From Streptococcus sp. 68 (GTDB lineage Bacteria; Bacillota; Bacilli; Lactobacillales; Streptococcaceae): a stretch of DNA of 64,000 bases. The stretch lies in assembly GCF_013277415.1 (NCBI RefSeq), contig NZ_VMMX01000003.1, forward strand, positions 259,628-323,627, in the 5' to 3' direction. Positions within the stretch are counted from its first letter, which is position 1. Every line of letters starts with the position of its first letter. The notes beneath the pieces were generated by a model. The model was not told where the DNA came from, did no database searches, and saw only the letters and a program-made list of their open reading frames with translations. The translations under genes were made by a program, and so were the position numbers. Positions 57,511 to 64,000 of this stretch are shown in pieces.

Positions 57511-58893
57511 TTACTGAGCTTCTGGCATTTGCCGAACATCTACGAAGCGCCCTGCAATAGCTGCTGCAGCTGCCATGGCTGGACTGCAAAGATGGGTCTT
57601 AGCGCCAAATCCCTGTCTGTCTTCAAAGTTACGATTGCTTGTTGAGGCGCAGTGGACACCATCAGGAACCTTGTCCGGATTCATTCCTAGGCACATAGAA
57701 CAGCCTGGGTCTCTCCACTCAAAGCCAGCATCTATGAAAACCTTATCCAAACCCAACTTCTCCGCAGCTCGTTTGACAGGACGAGAGCCTGGGACTACGA
57801 TAGCCGTTAAGTTGGGAGCAATCTTCTTTCCTTTGATAAATCGAGCAGCCAGTTGCAAATCGCTGAGACGAGCATTGGTACAAGACCCGATAAAGATATA
57901 GCCTAGTTCAATATCCGCTGGCTTTTGACCAGGCTCCAAGTTCATGTAATTGTAGGCTCGTTCATCATTCATGTCCTTAATTTCTGGGAAACTACTATCA
58001 AAGTCAACCCCCATAGCAGGGTTGGTTCCCCAGGTCACCATGGGAGCCAAGTCTGAGACATCCATCTGGATAACCTTATCGTAAACAGCATCATCATCAC
58101 TGACAATTGTTTTCCAATCCGCCACAGCCTCTTCGAAAGCTTCTGGAACACATTCTCGTCCCTTGAGATAATCATAGGTGGTTTGGTCCGGATTCATGAT
58201 TCCCATCTTAGAACCAAACTCGATGGACATATTGCAGATGGTCATTCGCTCTTCCATGCTCAGTGCATCAATAGCTTGTCCACGATATTCCACGACATAA
58301 CCAACACCACAAGCAACGCCGTACTTTGCAATCAAGGCTAGAATGAAATCCTTGGAATAAACTCCTTTTTGAGGAACACCAGTGAATTCTACCAGCATTT
58401 TCTTGGGTTTGACCTGCCAGAGTGTCTGAGTAGCGAAGACATGCTCAACCTCACTGGTTCCAATTCCAAAGGCGATAGCTCCGAAAGCACCGTGAGTTGC
58501 TGTGTGACTGTCTCCACAGACGATGAATTTTCCTGGTTGGGTCCGTCCTGTTTCTGGACCAACCATATGAACGATTCCCTGCTTTTCAGAACCGTGGGCC
58601 GCATGCTCAATGCCAAACTCTTCAACATTCTCAGCTAGCTTATCAATTTGCGCTTTAGAAATCACATCTCGAATATCATAGATATTGACCGTTGGTACAT
58701 TGTGGTCAAAGGTACCAAATGTCAAGTCTGGCCGTCTCAAACTGCGACCTGCATCTCGCAATCCTTGAAAAGCCTGAGGGCTGGTCACTTCGTGGATATA
58801 GTGCTGATCCACATACATGAGTTGGGGCTGCCCCTCTTCTCCTGTGATGACATGGCGGTCCCATAATTTATCAAAAATCGATTTTCCTGCCAT
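57511..58893 (-). CDS. leuC: 3-isopropylmalate dehydratase large subunit
   Basis: The 460-aa aconitase-family protein has the [4Fe-4S] ligands in [11 protein letters not shown] and [10 protein letters not shown], plus HEVTSPQAF and [12 protein letters not shown]. It pairs with LeuD. It lies 3 bases downstream of the DUF1294 gene. Confidence 0.97.
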   Translation of the reverse strand: MAGKSIFDKLWDRHVITGEEGQPQLMYVDQHYIHEVTSPQAFQGLRDAGRSLRRPDLTFGTFDHNVPTVNIYDIRDVISKAQIDKLAENVEEFGIEHAAHGSEKQGIVHMVGPETGRTQPGKFIVCGDSHTATHGAFGAIAFGIGTSEVEHVFATQTLWQVKPKKMLVEFTGVPQKGVYSKDFILALIAKYGVACGVGYVVEYRGQAIDALSMEERMTICNMSIEFGSKMGIMNPDQTTYDYLKGRECVPEAFEEAVADWKTIVSDDDAVYDKVIQMDVSDLAPMVTWGTNPAMGVDFDSSFPEIKDMNDERAYNYMNLEPGQKPADIELGYIFIGSCTNARLSDLQLAARFIKGKKIAPNLTAIVVPGSRPVKRAAEKLGLDKVFIDAGFEWRDPGCSMCLGMNPDKVPDGVHCASTSNRNFEDRQGFGAKTHLCSPAMAAAAAIAGRFVDVRQMPEAQ

Positions 58894-58896
58894 CCA

Positions 58897-59166
58897 TTAC
58901 CTCCAAATAAAATATAAGGCTACTAGTGTGGTCATCATCCCAAGAAACCAAACTGTTTTAAAATACCATTTTCGAGTCTTGTGGTGAAAGATGATTCCTG
59001 CTAGCCAGGCACCAAAACCACCACAAGTAAAGGCTAAAATAAGTAAGATTTTCTCAGGGATGCGCCAAGCTCTTCTCCTTGCCTTAGATTTGTCAATACC
59101 ATAAATCAAGAAAACCATGACATTCCAAATCAAAAGGACTAGAGTAATTTTTTCGTCTAACTTCAT
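58897..59166 (-). CDS. DUF1294 small membrane protein
   Basis: The 89-aa protein has three hydrophobic stretches and the DUF1294 motif YGIDKSKARRRAWRIPEK near residue 22 with FTCGGFGAWLAG after it. It is placed inside the leucine operon between leuB and leuC, overlapping leuB by 4 bp. Its function is not known; the fixed position suggests co-expression with leucine genes, not a shown role. Confidence 0.85.
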   Translation of the reverse strand: MKLDEKITLVLLIWNVMVFLIYGIDKSKARRRAWRIPEKILLILAFTCGGFGAWLAGIIFHHKTRKWYFKTVWFLGMMTTLVALYFIWR

Positions 59167-60200
59167 AACCTTGCAATAATAGCTTCTGTCATTTCCTTGG
59201 TCGAAGCCTGTCCTCCTAGATCTCTCGTTAAAATGCCATCCGCTAAACTTGCCTCAACAGCATGCTCGATACGCTCTGCATCCTCAAAATGTCCAAAACT
59301 ATCTCTCAGCATCATGGCCACTGATAAAATCATGGAAATAGGATTGGCAATTCCTTGACCTGCAATATCAGGCGCTGAACCGTGAATAGGTTCATAGAGA
59401 CTTGGTCCATTTTCAGAATGACTGGCTGATGGCATGACCCCAAGTGTACCAGGTAGGACACTTGATTCATCAGATAAAATATCTCCAAAAAGATTCTCCG
59501 TCACGACGACATCAAACTTAGCAGGATTGGTAATCATGAGCATGGCAGCTGAGTCCACTAACTGGTGTTCCAAGGTCACATCTGGGAAATCCTGTGCGAC
59601 CTTCTCAGCTACTTTCCGCCAGAGTTTTGAGGTCGCTAACACATTTTGCTTATCGATGCTGGTAAGGATTTTTCTGCGATTTCTTGCGATTTCAAAGGCC
59701 TTGCGAATAATCCGCTCCACTTCCTCATAGCTATAGTCGTTGATATCACGCGCTTTGCGCTCTTCAAGGATATGATCTCCAAAGTAAATCCCGCCTGTCA
59801 ACTCACGCACCACGACAAAGTCTACACCAGCAATTCGTTCCGATTTGAGTGGTGACAAATGCTTGAGACTGTCAAATATTTTTACAGGGCGAATATTAGC
59901 ATAGAGATTGAGTTCCTTACGAAGAGCCAGCAGGCCTTGTTCAGGGCGAATCACTGCTCCATCATACTGAGGACTACCGATAGCCGCTAGGAGAATAGCA
60001 TCTGCTTCCCTACTTGCCTTGAGGGTTTCATCAGGTAAGGGATGCCCTGCAGCATCAATACCTGCACCTCCAAAAAGGCGTCTGTCTATTTCATAGTCAA
60101 AACCTGTTTTTTCAGCTAGAGCCTCCAGAACTTCTAAACCAGCCTCCATGATTTCTGGGCCAATTCCGTCCCCTGCTAGAGCTACTATTTTCTTTGTCAT
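59163..60200 (-). CDS. leuB: 3-isopropylmalate dehydrogenase
   Basis: The 345-aa enzyme has GDGIGPEIM near residue 10, the substrate arginines in RPVKIF and RELTGGIYFG, and the metal-binding DILSDESSVLPG-type segment. It oxidatively decarboxylates 3-isopropylmalate with NAD. It follows leuA after 11 bases. Confidence 0.97.
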   Translation of the reverse strand: MTKKIVALAGDGIGPEIMEAGLEVLEALAEKTGFDYEIDRRLFGGAGIDAAGHPLPDETLKASREADAILLAAIGSPQYDGAVIRPEQGLLALRKELNLYANIRPVKIFDSLKHLSPLKSERIAGVDFVVVRELTGGIYFGDHILEERKARDINDYSYEEVERIIRKAFEIARNRRKILTSIDKQNVLATSKLWRKVAEKVAQDFPDVTLEHQLVDSAAMLMITNPAKFDVVVTENLFGDILSDESSVLPGTLGVMPSASHSENGPSLYEPIHGSAPDIAGQGIANPISMILSVAMMLRDSFGHFEDAERIEHAVEASLADGILTRDLGGQASTKEMTEAIIARL

Positions 60201-60211
60201 AGCCTTCTCCT

Positions 60212-61774
60212 TTACACACTAGGCATATCGCGGTAAGAAACACTGCGTCCCATTTCACCAGCATTCTCTTTTTGAACAAAGGTATTGGCATTGATATAGG
60301 CAATTGCTGAAGCCTTCAACACATCGAAATCAAGCCCTGCTGCATTAAAGATAGTTTCTGTATCTCTATTTTCAACAGTGACCAAGACCCGAGCTTGGGC
60401 ATCAATTCCATCTGTCACCGCGTCAATAGTGTAAGACACCAAGCGGACGGATTGGTTAAAGAACTTATCGATAGCGTTAAAGATTGCTTCAACGGAACCT
60501 TGCCCTGTCGCATTAAATTCGACTTTTTCACCATCCATATTGGCTAGGCTAACGAGCGCTTCAATGTCATTATCTACATGAGTTTGAAGTTGTAAATCAT
60601 CAAAGTGGAATCCTTCTGGGTTTTCAACCACGGTTCCAGCTACCAGCGCACGAATATCTGCATCTGTGATTTCTTGTTTCTTGTCGGCCAGTGCCTTGAA
60701 CTTGGCGAAGAGGGGTTTGATGTCCTCTTCTGAAAAGTCTAGGGCCAATTCTCTTAGTTTCTCAACAAAGGCATGACGACCAGACAATTTACCGAGCGGA
60801 AGACTGTTACTTTTGACACCCACCAACTCTGGTGTGATGATTTCATAGGTAAGTGGATTTTTAAGGACTCCGTCTTGGTGAATACCAGACTCGTGAGAAA
60901 AGGCATTACCACCAACCACAGCCTTGTTTTTAGGAACTGGAATTCCTGAGAAGCGAGAAACCATTTCTGACGTATTGATGGTCTCATTTAAGACAATACT
61001 GGTTTCTGCTTGGTAGTAATCTTGGCGAATATTGAGAGCCACTGCTATTTCTTCCAAGGCAGCATTTCCAGCTCGCTCCCCAATACCATTGATAGTCCCT
61101 TCAACACGGCCTGCTCCGTTCTTGACAGCAGCAAGGCTATTAGCTACTGCCATTCCGAGGTCATCATGACAGTGAGGCGAATAGATAATCTGACGTTCCG
61201 TCTTGACATTCTCAATCAAGTATTTGAAGATAGCACCGTACTCCTCTGGTGTGGTAAATCCTACCGTATCAGGAATATTGATATAAGACGCCCCTGCATC
61301 AACCGCTGTTTGAACAACTTGCAAGAGAAAATCCAACTCTGTTCTAGTCGCATCCTCAGGAGAGAATTCGACCACTTCAAACTTAGAACGGGCATAAGAA
61401 ACATGCTCACTGATTGCTTCCAAAATCTCTTCCTTGCTCTTATTGAGCTTGTACTTTCGGTGTATCGGACTAGTAGCAATAAAAACGTGAACTTGTGGAT
61501 ACTTGGCGTCCTTGAGGGCCTCGTAGCAAGCATCAATATCAGACTTAACAGAGCGGGCCAAACCAGTCACTGCTGTTTTCTTCAAGACCTTGGCAATCTC
61601 CTGAACTGCTGTAAATGAATCAGGACTCGCCGCCGGAAAACCGGCTTCAATGGCTGAAATTCCCCATTTCTCCAGCTGCCTTGCAATGGCAATTTTTTCT
61701 TTGATTGAAAAATTAACGCCAGGTGTCTGCTCTCCATCCCGAAGGCTGGTATCTAGAAATTCAACTGTTCGCAT
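60212..61774 (-). CDS. leuA: 2-isopropylmalate synthase
   Basis: The 520-aa long-form enzyme has the HMG-CoA-lyase-like barrel with [17 protein letters not shown] at 7-23, the metal histidines in [20 protein letters not shown], and a C-terminal LeuA dimer domain for leucine feedback. It condenses acetyl-CoA with 2-ketoisovalerate. A leader-peptide attenuator and a CodY-type box precede it, so both leucine tRNA charging and branched-chain amino acids should control it. Confidence 0.97.
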   Translation of the reverse strand: MRTVEFLDTSLRDGEQTPGVNFSIKEKIAIARQLEKWGISAIEAGFPAASPDSFTAVQEIAKVLKKTAVTGLARSVKSDIDACYEALKDAKYPQVHVFIATSPIHRKYKLNKSKEEILEAISEHVSYARSKFEVVEFSPEDATRTELDFLLQVVQTAVDAGASYINIPDTVGFTTPEEYGAIFKYLIENVKTERQIIYSPHCHDDLGMAVANSLAAVKNGAGRVEGTINGIGERAGNAALEEIAVALNIRQDYYQAETSIVLNETINTSEMVSRFSGIPVPKNKAVVGGNAFSHESGIHQDGVLKNPLTYEIITPELVGVKSNSLPLGKLSGRHAFVEKLRELALDFSEEDIKPLFAKFKALADKKQEITDADIRALVAGTVVENPEGFHFDDLQLQTHVDNDIEALVSLANMDGEKVEFNATGQGSVEAIFNAIDKFFNQSVRLVSYTIDAVTDGIDAQARVLVTVENRDTETIFNAAGLDFDVLKASAIAYINANTFVQKENAGEMGRSVSYRDMPSV

Positions 61775-61803
61775 AAGATTTCCCCTTTTCCAAATGTGGT
61801 TTT

Positions 61804-61840
61804 AAAAAAACATCTCGCTCAGAAACCCAAGCGAGATGTT
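61804..61840 (-). terminator. Attenuator terminator of the leu operon
   Basis: AACATCTCGCT (61809-61819) and AGCGAGATGTT (61830-61840) form a perfect 11-bp stem with a T run on the minus strand, upstream of leuA. The segment CGCTTGG in its loop side (plus-strand 61827-61833) can instead pair with CCAAGCG (61851-61857), giving an antiterminator. Confidence 0.9.
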
Positions 61841-61868
61841 GATTTACTCCCGCTTGGTAAGCCAAACA

Positions 61869-61893
61869 GGACTAATGCTTTTTGCACTAGCCC
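61869..61893 (-). promoter_or_regulatory. Leader pause/1:2 hairpin of the leu attenuator
   Basis: GGGCTAGTGC and GCATTAGTCC (61884-61893, 61869-61878) pair over 10 positions with a 5-base loop. The leader-peptide stop lies within it. Confidence 0.75.
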
Positions 61894-61940
61894 GAGTACC
61901 TCAACAACAAAGCAAATTGATTAAACTTAGCTGTTTTCAT
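61887..61940 (-). CDS. leuL: Leucine leader peptide (attenuator)
   Basis: A 17-codon ORF (MKTAKFNQFALLLRYSG) has a good RBS (GAAGGAGAAAG, about 8 bases before the ATG) and three consecutive Leu codons (all TTG) at positions 11-13. It lies between the leu promoter and the intrinsic terminator. When charged Leu-tRNA is scarce the ribosome would stall at the leucines, allowing the antiterminator to form and leuA to be read. The same leader also overlaps the pause hairpin. It is too short for ordinary gene callers. Confidence 0.85.
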   Translation of the reverse strand: MKTAKFNQFALLLRYSG

Positions 61941-61976
61941 GTTTGACTTTCTCCTTCGTTTGATATCTTGTTTAGT

Positions 61977-62005
61977 ATTTTAGCATAGGCAAAAGCACTT
62001 GTCAA
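61977..62005 (-). promoter_or_regulatory. leu operon promoter
   Basis: TTGACA (62000-62005) and TAAAAT (61977-61982) are 17 bases apart on the minus strand. Confidence 0.88.
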
Positions 62006-62017
62006 GAAAAAATCAAA

Positions 62018-62032
62018 TATTTTCTGAAAATT
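62018..62032 (-). promoter_or_regulatory. CodY box upstream of the leu promoter
   Basis: TATTTTCTGAAAATT on the plus strand matches the CodY consensus AATTTTCWGAAAATT at 14 of 15 positions. It lies 12 bases upstream of the -35. Confidence 0.8.
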
Positions 62033-62087
62033 TCTTCAGTAGAGAATATTTTGCTAATTGAAAGTCGTTGAAAAATCTTGAAATATT

Positions 62088-62744
62088 TCATTTTTTAGTG
62101 GTTAAGTTCCAACTTTTTGCCATCAATCCCAGTACTTCTTCATCTGATAAAGTATCATCAAGCGCCACACTAATCCAGTAACGTTTATTCATATGAAAGG
62201 CTGGATAAATTCCCTTTTGTGAAAGCAGTTCCACTACTTGGTCATGTTTGAGGTTGACTGCTTCGACTAGACCTTCTCTACCCTTTTCCAGCTTATCCCA
62301 AGAGATTTTCATCAAGACGGCATACCACTTTTTATTGCCTTCGTGTCTTAACACTGCTGTATCAGGCGATTTCTCCCACAAATACTCCAACTGATTACCA
62401 TATTTTTCCTGAATCTGAGCCATGATACGCTTAGTCTGAGGACAGATAAAATCTTGCACATCAAAACAAACCTTCCGAATCTGGTAGAGAATCTCCAGAC
62501 AAGCCTCACGGACACTTGCAACAAAACTTCCTGTCATACTTTCCATATGAACTTGAGGATAGAGGTCGCCCGTTTCCTGATCAAAGACCTGAAAACTCAC
62601 ATTATCAGTAGTGATGGAGACTGTCATGACAAAGTCACCCTGCAAAATCTTGGAGCTATAATTCCAGACTTCCCCATTTTCTACAAGACCATAGGCATGA
62701 GCTTTTTCTTTATTAAACTGATAGGATTTAAAAATTTCAAACAT
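62088..62744 (-). CDS. YjbR/MmcQ-family protein
   Basis: The 218-aa protein has a C-terminal YjbR/MmcQ domain: HEGNKKWYAVLMKISWDKL and VEAVNLKHDQVVELLSQKGIYPAFHMNKRYWISVALDD. This is a cyclophilin-like 'CyaY-like' fold with unproven DNA-binding role. The N-terminal half (about 1-100) is less characteristic. No membrane segment is seen. It is expressed apart from cutC, with a weak terminator between. Confidence 0.85.
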   Translation of the reverse strand: MFEIFKSYQFNKEKAHAYGLVENGEVWNYSSKILQGDFVMTVSITTDNVSFQVFDQETGDLYPQVHMESMTGSFVASVREACLEILYQIRKVCFDVQDFICPQTKRIMAQIQEKYGNQLEYLWEKSPDTAVLRHEGNKKWYAVLMKISWDKLEKGREGLVEAVNLKHDQVVELLSQKGIYPAFHMNKRYWISVALDDTLSDEEVLGLMAKSWNLTTKK

Positions 62745-62751
62745 AAGTGAA

Positions 62752-62775
62752 AACTGCTACCCAAAGCTAGCAGTT
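62752..62775 (-). terminator. Weak terminator of cutC
   Basis: AACTGCTA/TAGCAGTT arms form a perfect 8-bp stem, but the T run on the minus strand is short. Confidence 0.5.
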
Positions 62776-62787
62776 CCTTTCTATTTT

Positions 62788-63420
62788 TTAAAAGACAACC
62801 TTAGTTCCATGCAATTGAGTCACGCCTAGCTGATCGATAAAGGTTTGACGGTTGTCAAGGTCAATCCCTCCACCAGGTAGAATTTCAATTTTACCTTTAG
62901 CGTGCTCTAAAATTCTGTGATAGTGAGCAAAGCGTTTTTCTAAGGAGTCACCAGACACACCAGCACGAGTTAGGATACGAGTGACACCGGCTTGGCTGAG
63001 CCAGTCAATAGCCTCCAACTGCTCTTCATCACTCAATTCATCAAAGGCCATGTGGAAGACAATTTCCATTCCTTTTGATGCAGCAATTAACTTTTCAAGA
63101 TTAGGCTTATCCAACTTCTTATCAGCAGTTAAGGTACCAAATACAACCCCTTGACTTCCAGCCTGAGCAGTCAAGCGAATGTCTTCTAGCATAATAGCAA
63201 TTTCCATATCATTATAGACAAAGTCGCCACCACGTGGGCGAATCATGGTCATGATGGTCGTATCATAGTTAGCTGCCAGTTCAACTGCTGCCTTAGTTAC
63301 TCCATAGCTTGGTGTTGTCCCACCAACTGCTAGATTATCACAGAGTTCGATTCGACGAGCTCCAGCCTCCATAGCTTTTTCAAGCAAGGTCACATTTTCA
63401 GCACAAAATTCGTAAACCAT
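62788..63420 (-). CDS. cutC: CutC-family protein (copper homeostasis annotation)
   Basis: The 210-aa protein has the CutC TIM-barrel features: GARRIELCDNLAVGGTTPSYG near residue 20, RPRGGDFVYND, and ILPGGGI near the end. The copper-homeostasis name is historical and the biochemical role is not settled. The RBS AAGGAGAA lies 6 bases before the start. Confidence 0.93.
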   Translation of the reverse strand: MVYEFCAENVTLLEKAMEAGARRIELCDNLAVGGTTPSYGVTKAAVELAANYDTTIMTMIRPRGGDFVYNDMEIAIMLEDIRLTAQAGSQGVVFGTLTADKKLDKPNLEKLIAASKGMEIVFHMAFDELSDEEQLEAIDWLSQAGVTRILTRAGVSGDSLEKRFAHYHRILEHAKGKIEILPGGGIDLDNRQTFIDQLGVTQLHGTKVVF

Positions 63421-63513
63421 TTGATTCTCCTTGAAGATTACTTTAAATTTATTATATCATATTATTGTGAATATGCTTTCAATTTTATCAAGGGAAATAG
63501 TTACAAATTTTAC

Positions 63514-63873
63514 TTATTCTTTGTCTGGAATAACCTTAAAGAGATAATAGGTGATAAAGATGGTCAAAGCACCCAGACTGATTTTGACTGGTAAGAGAGG
63601 GGCAAAATAAATGGAAATTCCCATCAAGATGTAGATGGATACGATGATTTTTTTCTTACGTTCACGCGCAATTGACTTGGTTTCCCGAAAATCAGCTACA
63701 TATGTTTGATAGAGCTTGGTATGATAAAGCCAGTCTTCGAAACGTTTGGAACTTCTGGAGAAACAAGCAATAGACAACAAAAGGAAAGGCGTTGTCGGCA
63801 ACAAGGGCAAGACAACCCCAATAATAGCCAAAGCCAGTGATAAAAAACCAATTATCAGATAGATAAGACGCAT
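63514..63873 (-). CDS. YbaN/DUF454 small membrane protein
   Basis: The 119-aa protein has three to four hydrophobic helices and the DUF454 pattern: GVVLPLLPTTPFLLLSIACFSRSSKRFEDWLYH. Function unknown; membership is clear from the LPTTPF and SRSS segments. A BOX element begins about 16 bases upstream of its start. Confidence 0.88.
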   Translation of the reverse strand: MRLIYLIIGFLSLALAIIGVVLPLLPTTPFLLLSIACFSRSSKRFEDWLYHTKLYQTYVADFRETKSIARERKKKIIVSIYILMGISIYFAPLLPVKISLGALTIFITYYLFKVIPDKE

Positions 63874-63888
63874 AACTACTCCTAATTA

Positions 63889-64000
63889 ATACTCTTCGAA
63901 AATCTCTTCGAAAAACGTCAACGTCGCCTTACCGTAGGTATGGTTCCTGACTTCGTCAGTCTTATCTGCAACCTCAAAGCAGTACTTTGAGCAACCTGCG
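63889..64000. repeat. BOX element, runs off the right edge
   Basis: The sequence starts at ATACTCTTCGAAAATC and contains the BOX-A1R core (CGTCAACGTCGCCTTACCGTA type), the TGACTTCGTCA hairpin and the CTCAAAG/CTTTGAG palindrome of the BOX middle part. Unlike the element at 11721-11825, it includes the central unit. Confidence 0.85.

Overview
The window is chromosomal DNA of a low-GC mitis-group streptococcus (Streptococcus mitis / oralis / pneumoniae lineage). The evidence is the core gene set and its order (ldh; vicRKX-mutY-fhs; coaBC; niaX-niaR; uvrB; glnPQ; zwf; rnc-smc-ftsY; guaC; leuABCD; cutC), Gram-positive ribosome binding sites, an LPXTG adhesin with a YSIRK-like signal, and BOX-type repeats carrying the sequence of the BOX-A1R primer.

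Layout. 1-461 is the 3' end of ldh. 714-7553 is a defence block on the minus strand: an Eco57I-like N6 DNA methylase, an embedded Abi_2/AbiF gene with its own consensus promoter and a ~45-nt hairpin RNA upstream (the Abi ORF is broken by a one-base frameshift), a GIY-YIG/DEAH helicase restriction protein, and a relBE2-like toxin-antitoxin pair. 7584-17095 is core: vicX-vicK-vicR, a cysteine-free mutY, fhs, coaB-coaC with an ECF S component, and niaX-niaR. 17096-24996 is a variable segment: a complete AT-rich ribose operon (rbsRKDACB) lies between two diverged copies of the niaR/nudix convergent junction, followed by a methyltransferase and the intact nudix gene. An unrecognised 673-aa coiled-coil membrane protein sits directly downstream of uvrB. 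29262-42105 is core again: CPBP protease, glnPQ, zwf, ftsY, two HAD hydrolases, smc, rnc.

42266-51286 is an accessory surface-glycan/adhesin island next to tRNA-Arg(CCG). It has a four-gene overlapping operon (GT4 glycosyltransferase, sodium:solute symporter, acylneuraminate cytidylyltransferase, GT52 glycosyltransferase) downstream of a 1482-aa MucBP-repeat LPXTG adhesin whose ribosome binding site abuts an (AT)19 tract. 51768-63873 holds guaC, an McrBC type IV restriction pair, and the leucine operon with leader-peptide attenuator and a CodY-type box, then yjbR, cutC and a YbaN-family gene. A BOX element runs off the right edge.

Three separate defence loci (R-M/AbiF/RelBE, possibly the 673-aa protein, McrBC) and one surface-variation island are spread through an otherwise conserved backbone. 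The most interesting unit is the AbiF-ncRNA module inside the R-M operon, followed by the putative sialic-acid scavenging and transfer cassette with its repeat-tuned adhesin, and the unknown 673-aa gene. All calls come from reading sequence and from family knowledge; no database search was run.
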